A DNA stretch of 49,051 nt from Candidatus Bathyarchaeota archaeon BA2. GTDB taxonomy: Archaea > Thermoproteota > Bathyarchaeia > Bathyarchaeales > Bathyarchaeaceae. Below the pieces are notes generated by a model, which had not been told where the DNA came from, did no database searches, and saw only the letters and a list, made by a program, of their open reading frames with translations. Of the stretch, positions 6,902 through 16,325 are shown piece after piece. Location of the stretch: positions 1 to 49,051 of the forward strand of contig LIHK01000017.1 of the NCBI GenBank assembly GCA_001399795.1, read 5' to 3'. The position numbers and the translations under genes are program-made. How positions within the stretch are numbered: the first letter of the stretch is position 1; each line of letters begins with the position of its first letter.

Positions 6902-7567
6902 CTAAGTTATTTGTTTTCTTGCTTCTGCGAGTAGGTCTGTCAGAACAGCGAAGGCCTTGCTAACATCCTCCATAGCCAACACTATTATCGTGTCAGTGAA
7001 GCAGCTCATGGTTTCTTCTATGTTGATGTGCCCCCTTGAAACCGTATTGTAGAAAGCCAGCGCGCATCCAGGCGTATCTATTATTTCGTCTGGACTGCGA
7101 ATGATAATTGTCGCCAAATTTTGTTTTTTATTGAGAACATCCCTTTCTCGAAACATGGAGTAAATTTCATTGAACAATCTTTGATCGAAAACCAACGTAA
7201 TTGCAGACATGCCCTCTATGACTTGGAAAAATTCTCCTGGAAAATCAACTAGGCTTTTCCTAATTTTCTCTAGATTTCTTTTCGTTTTCTCAACAGAAAC
7301 TTTAGCCACATCGGTTCTGATGTTTATGACACTTCCTGCAACAACTTTCGTTATCTTACCTCGCAATGGTTTGTAGCCTGTCTTCGCCCGTTTAACAGAG
7401 GTTATTAGGCTTTCAAGTTTAACATGTTGACCCAGAATTTCTTCTACCTTTGGCTTCAACATCCTTGCTATGGCGCTGTAGTTGCCGTAGTCCCTCTGTA
7501 ACGCGTCTTGCAGTGAGAGGTCACCTTCTATTAGGTTTTGTACGATTTTTGAGATTGAATTGACCAT
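6902..7567 (-). CDS. HTH-like/ACT-domain protein, probable amino-acid-responsive regulator
   Basis: The protein has 221 aa. Residues about 5-50 form helices ending in NYSAIARMLKPKVEEILG, which resembles a winged-helix recognition unit. The C-terminal part contains a beta-alpha-beta ACT fold (ATIIIRSPDEIIDTPGCALA, then a hydrophobic strand TDTIIVLAMED and the helix KAFAVLTDLLAEA). ACT domains bind amino acids. The gene is divergent from argG, and three TGACCA half-sites lie in the 89-base gap, one overlapping its own start codon. This suggests that it controls the arginine operon and itself. The HTH call is by eye; the function is inference. An ACT protein with another role is the alternative. 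Confidence 0.6.
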   Translation of the reverse strand: MVNSISKIVQNLIEGDLSLQDALQRDYGNYSAIARMLKPKVEEILGQHVKLESLITSVKRAKTGYKPLRGKITKVVAGSVINIRTDVAKVSVEKTKRNLEKIRKSLVDFPGEFFQVIEGMSAITLVFDQRLFNEIYSMFRERDVLNKKQNLATIIIRSPDEIIDTPGCALAFYNTVSRGHINIEETMSCFTDTIIVLAMEDVSKAFAVLTDLLAEARKQIT

Positions 7568-7620
7568 TTCTGGTCACTTCCGCCCAATTTTTTATTAAAT
7601 TGACCAAAACATATATAAAA
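7561..7620. promoter_or_regulatory. argG promoter with three TGACCA half-sites
   Basis: TGACCA (7561-7566), TGGTCA (7571-7576) and TGACCA (7601-7606) lie in the divergent gap. The first two form a perfect 6-4-6 palindrome over the start codon of the ACT protein. The third abuts the argG TATA box ATATATAAAA (7611-7620), 37 bases before the argG ATG. This is the layout of an operator that can act on both genes. Confidence 0.55.
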
Positions 7621-7656
7621 CTTTCCTTGCACTAACATCGCTAAGCTGGAAGAAGA

Positions 7657-8865
7657 ATGAAAGACACGACCCTGTTAGCATACTCTGGCGGGCTAGATAC
7701 GTCTGTACTAATAAAATGGATTCAACAAAAATACGATTCCGAAGTGATAACACTCACAGTAGACGTTGGCCAACAAAATGACTTAAAAGCCATAGAGAAA
7801 AAGGCAAAAAGCCTTGGAGTCAAAAAGCACTACTCAATAGACGCCAAAGAAGAGTTTGTCACCAACCACGTTTTTCCAGCCATAAAGGCAAATGCCCTAT
7901 ACGAAGGAAAGTATCCAGTGAGCACAGCCCTGGCGCGGCCACTAATTGCATCAAAAATGGTTAAGATCGCTGAGGAAGAGGGGATAAAGGCTGTCGCTCA
8001 TGGCTGTACTGGAAAGGGCAACGACCAAGTTCGCTTTGACATAACAATCAAGTCACTGGCTCCACGTCTGAAAATAATAGCTCCAGTTCGGGAATGGGGA
8101 TTAACAAGGGACGAAGAAATAAAATTTGCGAAGGCTAACGGAATCCAAATATCTCCTACAACCAGCCCCTACAGCATAGACCAAAACCTATGGGGCAGAT
8201 CAATTGAATGCGGCGTCCTAGAAGACCCCAGCCATGAACCACCAGAAGAAGTTTTTGAATGGACCGTTCCACCCGAAAAGGCACCAGACAAACCCGAATA
8301 CGTCACCATCGAATTTGAAGGTGGTATTCCATGCGCCATAAACGGGGAGAACCTAAACCCAGTAGGCTTAATTCAGACGCTCAACAAAATTGCTGGGAAA
8401 CACGGTGTTGGACGCATCGACCATATGGAAGATAGACTAGTCGGAATTAAATCAAGGGAAATTTACGAATGCCCAGCCGCCACGGTTCTTCTAGAAGCCC
8501 ACAAAGACTTAGAGAAAACGGTACTAACACGCCACGAGGTTTTGTTCAAACAGCAGATTGACGCCCAGTGGACATTCCTAGTTTACACAGGCTTATGGAT
8601 GGACCCGCTGAGGGAAGACCTTGAAGCCTTCATCAATAAAACTCAGGATCGCGTCTGCGGCGAAGTCAAAGTGAAACTGTACAAAGGTGGACTTCAGGTT
8701 GTGGGTCGTTCCTCACCCATGTCACTTTACGATGTAAACTTAGCAACCTACGACATTCAAACCACCTTTGACCAATCCTGCTCTAAAGGCTTCATCGAGC
8801 TTTGGGGATTACCCACAACCATGTCCAACATTCTGAAAAAGAAGAAGGAAGGAGAAAAGAAATGA
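7657..8865 (+). CDS. argG: Argininosuccinate synthase
   Basis: The protein has 402 aa, a normal length. It joins citrulline and aspartate with ATP to give argininosuccinate in the cytoplasm. The N-terminal P-loop-like ATP-pyrophosphatase motif AYSGGLDTSVLI (residues 8-19), the HGCTGKGNDQVRF loop (about 116-128) and the TTSPYSIDQNLWGRSIE segment (about 168-184) are intact. It is the first gene of a five-gene operon; its TGA overlaps the ATG of the next gene (ATGA at 8862-8865). A TATA box lies 37 bases upstream. A lysine-rich tail (about 10 residues) is not part of the core fold. Confidence 0.97.
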   Translation: MKDTTLLAYSGGLDTSVLIKWIQQKYDSEVITLTVDVGQQNDLKAIEKKAKSLGVKKHYSIDAKEEFVTNHVFPAIKANALYEGKYPVSTALARPLIASKMVKIAEEEGIKAVAHGCTGKGNDQVRFDITIKSLAPRLKIIAPVREWGLTRDEEIKFAKANGIQISPTTSPYSIDQNLWGRSIECGVLEDPSHEPPEEVFEWTVPPEKAPDKPEYVTIEFEGGIPCAINGENLNPVGLIQTLNKIAGKHGVGRIDHMEDRLVGIKSREIYECPAATVLLEAHKDLEKTVLTRHEVLFKQQIDAQWTFLVYTGLWMDPLREDLEAFINKTQDRVCGEVKVKLYKGGLQVVGRSSPMSLYDVNLATYDIQTTFDQSCSKGFIELWGLPTTMSNILKKKKEGEKK

Positions 8866-10190
8866 AGGGTCCAAAAATAGTTTCGCCCATACCAGGGCCT
8901 AAAGCCCAGAAGATCATCAATTTACATAAGAAAGTTATCATGACGACGACAATGGTTCCATATCCAATCGTTGGAAGCGAAGCCCAAGGCGCCCTAGTAA
9001 AAGACATTGACGGAAACGTTTATCTCGACTTTTCATCAGCGGTAGCCGTTGCCAATGTCGGCCACAACAACCCTGAAGTAGTTAAGGCTGTTAAGGCACA
9101 AGCCGAGAAACTCATCCATTTTGCTGGCAACGACTACTACAACGAACCTCAGGCGCAGTTAGCTAAAGAACTGGTTTCTATTACGCCGGGCAAGTTTAGC
9201 AAAAAAGTCTTCTTTTCAAACAGCGGAGCAGAATCTGTAGAATGCGCCTTCAAACTGGCAAGGTGGCATACAAAAAAACCAGGCATGATCTCTTTTCTCG
9301 GTGCATTCCACGGCAGAACTTTTGGCGCCTTAAGTCTAAGCTCATGTAAGTCTCTTCATAGAAAACATTTCTTACCTTTGGTACCATCTGTGGTGCATGT
9401 TCCCTATGCCTACTGCTATCGCTGCAGCTTTAATCTAGAATATCCAGACTGCGACGTATGGTGCGCCTCCTACATTGAGGAAGTTCTTCAACACTCTTAT
9501 CCTAAAGAGGATGTTGCAGCATTAATCGCGGAGCCCATCCAAGGCGAAGCTGGATACATTGTTCCGCCGAAAGAGTTCTTGCCAAAACTGGAGAAAATCT
9601 GCAAGAAAAATGGCTTCATATGGATAGTTGATGAGGTTCAATCTGGCTTTGGAAGAACTGGCAAGATGTTCGCCTGCGACAATTATGGCGTTCAACCAGA
9701 CATTATCTGCCTGGCAAAGGCGTTGGCAGCCGGTTTACCTATGGGAGCCACCGTAGCCAGGTCAGAAGTCGCCAATTGGGAGGAAGGAGCCCACTCTAAT
9801 ACCTACGGTGGAAACTTGTTAGCCTGCGCCGCATCCTTGGCAAACATACGCATCATAAAAAAGGAGAAACTTTGCGAAAAGGCTTTCAGTCTAGGCGAAC
9901 ACGCCTTGGAAAGGCTCAACGAAATTAAGGAAGAAAGCAAAATTGTTGGGGATGCCCGTGGAAAAGGTTTGATGATTGGAGTTGAATTTGTTAAGGACAA
10001 AAAAACCAAGGAAAACGCTGTCAAGGAAACCGAAAAAATCACTGTTGAGGCGTTTAAAAAAGGGTTGATTCTTCTACCTGCTGGAGCCAGCTGTGTCAGA
10101 ATAGCTCCTCCCCTCAATATTCAACCTGAACTTCTCGACAAAGGTTTCGACATCTTATCTGACGCCATAAAAGCTGTTGAAAGTGGTTAG
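8862..10190 (+). CDS. Class III PLP aminotransferase of the arginine operon (acetylornithine/ornithine type)
   Basis: The protein has 442 aa from ATG 8862, chosen because it overlaps the argG stop (ATGA) and follows AAGGAGG. Features of class III transaminases are present: NSGAESVECAFKLAR (about 120-135), GAFHGRTFGALSLS, the Asp-Glu pair in WIVDEVQSGFGRTGK, and the PLP lysine in CLAKALAAGLPMGA (near residue 285). It also has a Cys-rich insert CYRCSFNLEYPDCDVWC seen in archaeal members close to GabT, ornithine aminotransferase and the Pyrococcus amino-acid racemase group. The place between argG and argH suggests N-acetylornithine or ornithine as substrate. Sequence alone does not fix the substrate, so no symbol is given. 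Confidence 0.85.
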   Translation: MKGPKIVSPIPGPKAQKIINLHKKVIMTTTMVPYPIVGSEAQGALVKDIDGNVYLDFSSAVAVANVGHNNPEVVKAVKAQAEKLIHFAGNDYYNEPQAQLAKELVSITPGKFSKKVFFSNSGAESVECAFKLARWHTKKPGMISFLGAFHGRTFGALSLSSCKSLHRKHFLPLVPSVVHVPYAYCYRCSFNLEYPDCDVWCASYIEEVLQHSYPKEDVAALIAEPIQGEAGYIVPPKEFLPKLEKICKKNGFIWIVDEVQSGFGRTGKMFACDNYGVQPDIICLAKALAAGLPMGATVARSEVANWEEGAHSNTYGGNLLACAASLANIRIIKKEKLCEKAFSLGEHALERLNEIKEESKIVGDARGKGLMIGVEFVKDKKTKENAVKETEKITVEAFKKGLILLPAGASCVRIAPPLNIQPELLDKGFDILSDAIKAVESG

Positions 10191-10191
10191 T

Positions 10192-11706
10192 ATGTCTAAG
10201 CTCTTACGTGGGGGAAGAATAACTTCTGTAAGAAAAGATGTTGCGAAGTTTACTTCTTCCATTAAGAGTGACCAAAGATTATTGAAGCCAGTAATTGAGA
10301 TTAACGAAGCCCATGTTGCAATGATGATGGAACGAAAAATTATCGAGTGGTCAAATGGCGTTAAACTCCTCCAAGCTTTAAGCGAGGTAAAACCAAAGAT
10401 GAAATTGAAGTCCTCCCTCGAAGACGTTCACATGGCTGTTGAAGAAGAAGTCACAAAGAAAGTTGGCTCAGAAATTGGCGGAAACCTACATATCGCCAAG
10501 AGTAGAAACGACCAAGTGGCAACAGCCATCAGGATGAAGCTACGTGAAAATCTAGTTAACCTGATGACTTCAATGGTTGGACTGCAAGAAGCCTTAACCA
10601 AACTAGCTGAGGAACACGTCAGAACGGTTGTTCCGGGTTACACGCATCTACAGCCAGCTCAACCCGTTACCTTTGCCCATTATCTCTTGTCCTATGTGGA
10701 TGAGCTGGAGAGAGACTTCCAGAGGCTAGAAGAAGCTTACAAAAGAGTTAATTTATGTCCAATGGGTGCAGGAGCATTAGCCACCTCAAGCTTTCCAATA
10801 AACCGCGAAATGGTCGCTGAGCTACTTGGTTTCAGCGAAGTTCTTGAGAATTCCATCGACGCTGTAAGTAGCCGAGACTTTGTCCTAGAAACCATGGCGG
10901 TTCTCACTATAATAGCTGTGGGCATAAGTCGATTGGTCGAAGATTTGATCGTTTGGAGCTCCCCCGATTTCGGTGTAATTGAGCTTCCAGATCGCTTTTC
11001 TTCGACTAGCAGCATAATGCCGCAGAAGAAGAATCCAGACTTGCTAGAGGTTATCCGAGCAAGAATGAGCCATGCACTCGGTAACTTTGTAACATCGGTT
11101 ACCACCATGAAGGCGTTGCCATCCAGCTACAACCTGGACTTCCAAGAAATTACTCCTCGCCTTTGGGAAACACTGGAAAATATTACCAGCTCTTTGGACG
11201 TGCTCTCCAAACTTGTCGCAAACTTGAAGGTGTCTAAGAACGTTTTCAGTAAGCCCCATCTCAGCTTCTTAGCCTCAACGGAACTGGCTAACATGCTCGT
11301 TCGAAAGTATAAAGTTCCCTTCAGAACCGCCCATAAAATAGTTGGCTTGCTGATTAGATTTTTAACAGAGCACAAGTTAGTTCTTGATGATGTAACGCCA
11401 GAGCTGCTGCAAAAAGTCGCCCAAGATTCATCTGGTATTTCGTTAAACATAAATATGGAAGATATACGCGAAGCCACTGACCCCTTAAAAATTGTCAAAA
11501 GGCACAATGTCAGAGGGGGGCCTTCACCAACCGAAGTCAAAAGGATGTTAAAAATTCGAAAAAAGTGGACAGCTCAGGCAAGGTCAAATTTGTTAGAAAG
11601 GGAACACAAAATGAAGGAAGCGGAGGACAAACTACAATCCGTAGTCCAATCTTATTCAACTTCAGACAAGGCGAGTATCGTAAAGCTTAAAAGTTCAAAG
11701 GGATAG
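10192..11706 (+). CDS. argH: Argininosuccinate lyase
   Basis: The protein has 504 aa from ATG 10192, one base after the upstream stop; a TTG at 10177 would overlap the upstream gene and is less likely. It splits argininosuccinate into arginine and fumarate. The family signature SSIMPQKKNPD (residues about 275-285) is present, together with SRNDQVATAIRMKLRENL and the TVVPGYTHLQPAQP histidine loop. The fold belongs to the fumarase/aspartase superfamily and the enzyme is a tetramer. The C-terminus runs about 40 charged residues beyond the usual end. It is the third gene of the operon. Confidence 0.96.
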   Translation: MSKLLRGGRITSVRKDVAKFTSSIKSDQRLLKPVIEINEAHVAMMMERKIIEWSNGVKLLQALSEVKPKMKLKSSLEDVHMAVEEEVTKKVGSEIGGNLHIAKSRNDQVATAIRMKLRENLVNLMTSMVGLQEALTKLAEEHVRTVVPGYTHLQPAQPVTFAHYLLSYVDELERDFQRLEEAYKRVNLCPMGAGALATSSFPINREMVAELLGFSEVLENSIDAVSSRDFVLETMAVLTIIAVGISRLVEDLIVWSSPDFGVIELPDRFSSTSSIMPQKKNPDLLEVIRARMSHALGNFVTSVTTMKALPSSYNLDFQEITPRLWETLENITSSLDVLSKLVANLKVSKNVFSKPHLSFLASTELANMLVRKYKVPFRTAHKIVGLLIRFLTEHKLVLDDVTPELLQKVAQDSSGISLNINMEDIREATDPLKIVKRHNVRGGPSPTEVKRMLKIRKKWTAQARSNLLEREHKMKEAEDKLQSVVQSYSTSDKASIVKLKSSKG

Positions 11707-11719
11707 GTGAGATAGGGCT

Positions 11720-12877
11720 TTGAAGGCACATTTTAGCCCCAACAAATGCGGAAAAGCTGTTCTAGTTTTAGAAGACGGCTCCCACTTTTTCGGTCATGGT
11801 TTTGGGGCGGCAAAGAAGGTTTCAGGCGAAATTGTCTTTTCCACGTCCATGATTGGATATCCTGAGGCGCTGACAGACCCCTCTTACAATGGACAGATTC
11901 TAACATTAACTTACCCCCTCATCGGCAATTACGGTGTTCCACCCTACGATCTTGAGTTAGGCATTCCATTGTATTTTGAGTCGGAAGGCATCAAGGTAAC
12001 AGGTCTCGTTGTCCATGAATTATGCCAGAAGCCCTACCACTGGGCATCCACCAAAACCCTAGATAAATGGCTCAAAGATGAAGGCGTTCCAGGCATATAC
12101 GGAATCGACACCCGAAGGCTCACTAAGAAGCTTAGAACCAAAGGCGTTATGCTCGGAATTTTGCAAGTGTGCGAAGAGGGAGAAGAGCCTAACCTTGAAG
12201 AACTCTTGAAGGAAGCTGAGAAGGTCCCAGATCCAAACCTAAGAGACTTGGTTAGAGAAGTAACAGTCAAAGAACCTGTTTATCACAAGGTTGGAGGAAG
12301 CAAAGTAGTTGCTTTGATTGACTGCGGCGCCAAATACAACATTATACGAAGCTTCCTGAAACGTGGAATCAACGTCGCAAGAGTGCCCTACAATTTTTCG
12401 GCAAAAGAAATCTTGGAATATAAACCAACCTGTGTGGTAATAAGCAACGGCCCTGGCGATCCGAAAAAATATGTTAAAACCATAGAGTGTGTCCGAGAAC
12501 TGGTTGAGAAAAACATCCCTATAATGGGCATATGCCTGGGAGTTCAGATTTTGGCGTTAGCTATGGGCGGAGACACTTTTAAACTAAAGTATGGACACAG
12601 GTCTCAAAATCAACCAGTGCTTGATCTGGAAACAGGCAGATGCTACATCACAACCCAGAATCACGGATACGCTATAGATTTAAACTCTCTAAAAGGAACC
12701 AGCTTAGATGTACTGTTCATTAACGCCAATGACAAAACAGTTGAAGGAATAAAACACAAAAACAAACCAGCCTTTGCTTTTCAATGGCACCCAGAAGCCG
12801 CGCCAGGTACATACGATACGGAATTTCTGTTTGAAAAATTCTTAAAACTCGCGGGGTTTGTAAATGCCAAAATTTGA
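11720..12877 (+). CDS. carA: Carbamoyl-phosphate synthase small (glutaminase) subunit
   Basis: The protein has 385 aa with a TTG start 13 bases after argH. It releases ammonia from glutamine and passes it to CarB. The N-terminal CPSase small-chain domain (ALTDPSYNGQILTLTYPLIG) is followed by a class I glutamine amidotransferase domain with ISNGPGDP, the nucleophile loop GICLGVQILALA and the HPEAAPGTYDTEFLFEKF triad region. The last 14 bases overlap carB, as is usual for translational coupling of the two subunits. Its place in an arginine operon links carbamoyl phosphate supply to citrulline formation. Confidence 0.96.
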   Translation: MKAHFSPNKCGKAVLVLEDGSHFFGHGFGAAKKVSGEIVFSTSMIGYPEALTDPSYNGQILTLTYPLIGNYGVPPYDLELGIPLYFESEGIKVTGLVVHELCQKPYHWASTKTLDKWLKDEGVPGIYGIDTRRLTKKLRTKGVMLGILQVCEEGEEPNLEELLKEAEKVPDPNLRDLVREVTVKEPVYHKVGGSKVVALIDCGAKYNIIRSFLKRGINVARVPYNFSAKEILEYKPTCVVISNGPGDPKKYVKTIECVRELVEKNIPIMGICLGVQILALAMGGDTFKLKYGHRSQNQPVLDLETGRCYITTQNHGYAIDLNSLKGTSLDVLFINANDKTVEGIKHKNKPAFAFQWHPEAAPGTYDTEFLFEKFLKLAGFVNAKI

Positions 12878-15800
12878 GTGGATACGTAAGGTTTTGGTTC
12901 TCGGCAGTGGAGCCATAAAGATCGGAGAAGCCGCAGAATTTGATTACTCGGGAAGCCAGTGTCTCAAAGCCCTAAGAGAAGAAGGCATCGAAACCGTTCT
13001 AGTAAATCCCAACATAGCAACAATCCAGACTGACCCCCGCTTAGCAGGAAAGGTTTACCTCTTACCCGTCACGCCAGAATACGTCGAAAAAGTCATTGAA
13101 AAAGAAAGGCCAGATGGAATTCTCCTGGGATTCGGAGGACAAACAGCACTAAATTGCGGAGTTCAGCTTGCAAAAAGGGGCGTTTTCGAGAAATACAATG
13201 TTAAAGTTTTGGGGACACCCATCAGAGCGATAGAAGACACCGAAGATAGAGAGCTTTTCAGGCAGGCAATGATTCGGGCAGACATTCCAATACCTAGAAG
13301 TAAATCTGCCACTTCTGTTCAGGAAGCCATTGAGGTTGCTGAGGAGATAGGTTATCCAGTCATCGTTCGAGTGGCGTATATTCTAGGCGGTAAAGGGTCT
13401 GGTGTAGCACATAACGAGAGTGAATTAAAGGAGATAGTTAATCGAGCCTTAGTCCAGAGCATGATATCGCAGGTGCTCATCGAAGAATACGTGGGTCACT
13501 GGAAAGAAATCGAGTTCGAAGTCCTGCGAGACTACACTAACAATTGCCTAGCCGTCTGCAGCATGGAAAACATTGATCCTATGGGAGTTCACACTGGCGA
13601 CTCAATCGTGGCAGCCCCTGCCCAAACATTGAACGACCGTGAATATCACTTACTTCGTTTGGCCTCAATAAAGGTCATACAAAGTTTAGGGATAGTTGGC
13701 GAGTGTAACATTCAGTGGGCTTTGCATACAGAATCAGAGGAGCACTGCGCTATTGAAGTGAACGCGCGGATGTCGAGAAGCTCTGCGCTTGCAAGCAAGG
13801 CAACAGGCTACCCCCTAGCTTACATAGCAACTAAACTGGCGATTGGCTATCTGCTTCCCGAACTAGTTAACATGGTTACAGGAGTTACAACCGCTTGCTT
13901 TGAACCAGCCCTAGACTATGTCGTGGTTAAGTTTCCAAGATGGGACCTACAGAAATTCAGGAATGTGGACAGGCATGTGGGTCCGCAGATGAAGTCTGTT
14001 GGAGAAGTTATGGCTATCGGGAGGTGCCTTGAGGAAACGCTACAGAAAGCTGTTCGCATGCTGGACATTGGAAAAGTAGGACTGGTTTGTAATCCCGAGG
14101 ACGAAGACTATGAACCAACAGAGACAATAAAGGATGTCCTAGCCAACCCCACAGACGAAAGACTTTTCAAGATAGTCAAAGCCCTGAAAAAGGGCATTTC
14201 AATCAAAGAGATTTACCAACTAAGCGGCGTTGACCCCTTCTTTCTACACAAAATTGAAAATGTCGTTAACATGGAGAAGAAACTACGTTCTATGAGTTTA
14301 AAACATGATGATGCCTTAGAAACGATTAAAGAGGCAAAACGCCTCGGATTTTCAGACAGGCAGATCGCTATTTGCTTCGAAACAGACGAAATGACTATAC
14401 GAAAACTGAGAAAAGAAGCGAACATAGTTCCCGTGGTCAAGCAAATAGACACGCTAGCCGCTGAATGGCCAGCTAAAACAAATTACCTCTACCTAACATA
14501 CGGTGGAGACGAGGATGACATAGATTTTCAATCGGGTAAAAGCAAAGTTATGGTTCTTGGAGCCGGCGTTTTCAGAATAGGGTCAAGCGTTGAATTTGAC
14601 TGGTGTGGAGTTAACACCATCTGGGCTCTCAAAAAGAATGGCGTTGAAGAAGCCATAATGGTCAACTATAACCCTGAAACGGTTTCAACGGATTACGACA
14701 TGTCCGATAAGCTGTATTTTGAAGAATTAACCCTAGAAAGAATTTTAGACATATATGATAAGGAAAAACCCTTCGGCGTAGTAGCAAGCGTCGGAGGACA
14801 AATTCCAAACAACCTAGCCCTAAAACTAGCCAATTCTGGTGTAAAACTGCTGGGTACGTCGGGTCAAAGCATAGACCGTGCAGAAGATCGATCAAAGTTT
14901 AGCGCTCTCCTAGACCAGCTTAGAATTCCACAACCAGAATGGAGTGGACTAACAACAACACGAGATGTCAAAGAGTTCGCTGAAAAAATCGGTTACCCAG
15001 TTCTCATTCGTCCAAGCTACGTTTTGTCAGGGTCTGCCATGAGAGTTGCCCATGCCGAAGACGAATTGGAGAACTATCTCAAATTGGCAACTAAAGTTTC
15101 ACGGGAACATCCTGTCGTAATTTCGAAGTTTATAGAGAAGGCTAAGGAAGTTGAGGTTGACGGCGTATCCGACGGCGAAGACATACTGATCGGAGCAATT
15201 ATTGAACACATTGAAGAAGCTGGAGTTCACAGCGGCGATGCGACGATGGGAATTCCAACTCAAACACTACCTAACAGCGTGATGAAAACCCTTGAAGATT
15301 ACACCTATAGAATCGTGAAAGCCCTTGAAATCAAAGGACCCTACAACATTCAATATCTCGTAAAAAACGGCGTCACCTACGTAATCGAATGCAATTTGCG
15401 TGCTTCAAGGTCCATGCCCTACGTCAGCAAAACTCAGGGAGTCAATTTGATAGAACTTGCCACCTTGGCGATGTTGGATAAAAAGTTTAGAGACTATGGA
15501 GTCACCGAAATACCATTGTCTATCCGACATGTTGGAGTGAAAGTGCCTCAGTTCAGTTTCATGCGTTTAAGCGGAGCTGACCCGGTTCTAGGAGTTGAAA
15601 TGCTAAGCACAGGGGAAGTAGCCTGTTTAGGAGAAAACTTTGCAGACGCTCTTTCAAAGGCGTTGCAGTCAGCTGATTTCAAGATTCCACCAGCTGGCGG
15701 TTCGGTTCTGATAACAGTTGGCGGCGAAGAGTTAAAGAAGAAGATTGTTCCCTTGGGAAAGGCGTTAAGGAAAATGGGCTTTAAAATTTATGCAACAGAG

Positions 15801-16142
15801 CATACCGCTGAAACCTTACGTAACGCCGGGGTAAACAACATTTCTGTTCTGCATAAAGTAAGAGAAGTTGGTAAGAAACCAAACATCGTTGACTACCTCC
15901 AGAACGGCAAAATAGATTTAGTGATTAACATACCAATGCCGAATCACGCGGGAAAATATTCAGAAGTCCTAAAAGACGAGTACACCATCCGAAGATTAGC
16001 TATCGAATTTAACATCCCGGTTGTAACAAACCTTGAGTTAGGTTCAGCCCTCATGAAGTTGTTAGAGCAACGCAACAGAAACAAGCTTACTATCCGTTCC
16101 CTAAATGAATACATGGACAGTCTAGCGTGGAAGTTTTGGTGA
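12864..16142 (+). CDS. carB: Carbamoyl-phosphate synthase large subunit
   Basis: The protein has 1092 aa and starts with ATG inside the end of carA. It makes carbamoyl phosphate from bicarbonate, ammonia and two ATP. The two homologous ATP-grasp halves are visible: the first begins with VLVLGSGAIKIGEAAEFDYS, the second near residue 555 with VMVLGAGVFRIGSSVEFDW, each with its GGQTALN/GGQIPNN loop. The C-terminal MGS-like allosteric domain (KMGFKIYATEHTAETLRNAG) ends the protein. The 3.3-kb frame is intact. It is the last gene of the operon. Confidence 0.97.
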   Translation: MPKFEWIRKVLVLGSGAIKIGEAAEFDYSGSQCLKALREEGIETVLVNPNIATIQTDPRLAGKVYLLPVTPEYVEKVIEKERPDGILLGFGGQTALNCGVQLAKRGVFEKYNVKVLGTPIRAIEDTEDRELFRQAMIRADIPIPRSKSATSVQEAIEVAEEIGYPVIVRVAYILGGKGSGVAHNESELKEIVNRALVQSMISQVLIEEYVGHWKEIEFEVLRDYTNNCLAVCSMENIDPMGVHTGDSIVAAPAQTLNDREYHLLRLASIKVIQSLGIVGECNIQWALHTESEEHCAIEVNARMSRSSALASKATGYPLAYIATKLAIGYLLPELVNMVTGVTTACFEPALDYVVVKFPRWDLQKFRNVDRHVGPQMKSVGEVMAIGRCLEETLQKAVRMLDIGKVGLVCNPEDEDYEPTETIKDVLANPTDERLFKIVKALKKGISIKEIYQLSGVDPFFLHKIENVVNMEKKLRSMSLKHDDALETIKEAKRLGFSDRQIAICFETDEMTIRKLRKEANIVPVVKQIDTLAAEWPAKTNYLYLTYGGDEDDIDFQSGKSKVMVLGAGVFRIGSSVEFDWCGVNTIWALKKNGVEEAIMVNYNPETVSTDYDMSDKLYFEELTLERILDIYDKEKPFGVVASVGGQIPNNLALKLANSGVKLLGTSGQSIDRAEDRSKFSALLDQLRIPQPEWSGLTTTRDVKEFAEKIGYPVLIRPSYVLSGSAMRVAHAEDELENYLKLATKVSREHPVVISKFIEKAKEVEVDGVSDGEDILIGAIIEHIEEAGVHSGDATMGIPTQTLPNSVMKTLEDYTYRIVKALEIKGPYNIQYLVKNGVTYVIECNLRASRSMPYVSKTQGVNLIELATLAMLDKKFRDYGVTEIPLSIRHVGVKVPQFSFMRLSGADPVLGVEMLSTGEVACLGENFADALSKALQSADFKIPPAGGSVLITVGGEELKKKIVPLGKALRKMGFKIYATEHTAETLRNAGVNNISVLHKVREVGKKPNIVDYLQNGKIDLVINIPMPNHAGKYSEVLKDEYTIRRLAIEFNIPVVTNLELGSALMKLLEQRNRNKLTIRSLNEYMDSLAWKFW

Positions 16143-16180
16143 AAATAAGGCGATAAAAAGTAGGAACAACTAAACTTTGC

Positions 16181-16222
16181 CATGAAAAGCTTTTCATGCT
16201 TCTTTTGAGGGCGCGAAGCGCC
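16181..16222. terminator. Palindromes after carB, possible terminator or processing hairpins
   Basis: CATGAAAAGCTTTTCATG (16181-16198) is a perfect 18-bp palindrome, 39 bases after the carB stop. GGCGC-GAA-GCGCC (16210-16222) is a second hairpin. T-rich DNA follows near 16269. Archaeal terminators usually need only T-runs, so the hairpins may instead stabilise the 3' end of the arginine operon transcript. The remainder to 16325 holds nothing else that I can see. Confidence 0.4.
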
Positions 16223-16325
16223 ATGTACGTTTTATTGAAGTATAACCTAGAGTGCATGAAATAAAAAATTATTTTTTTATACATTCAGGCACGCATTGGA
16301 ATTTAGCCGGAGAATCTAGTTTAAG

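Noticed and set aside
10177-10191. TTG start for argH at 10177
   Set aside because: It would overlap the aminotransferase end by 14 bases; the ATG at 10192 directly after the stop gives the usual N-terminus.
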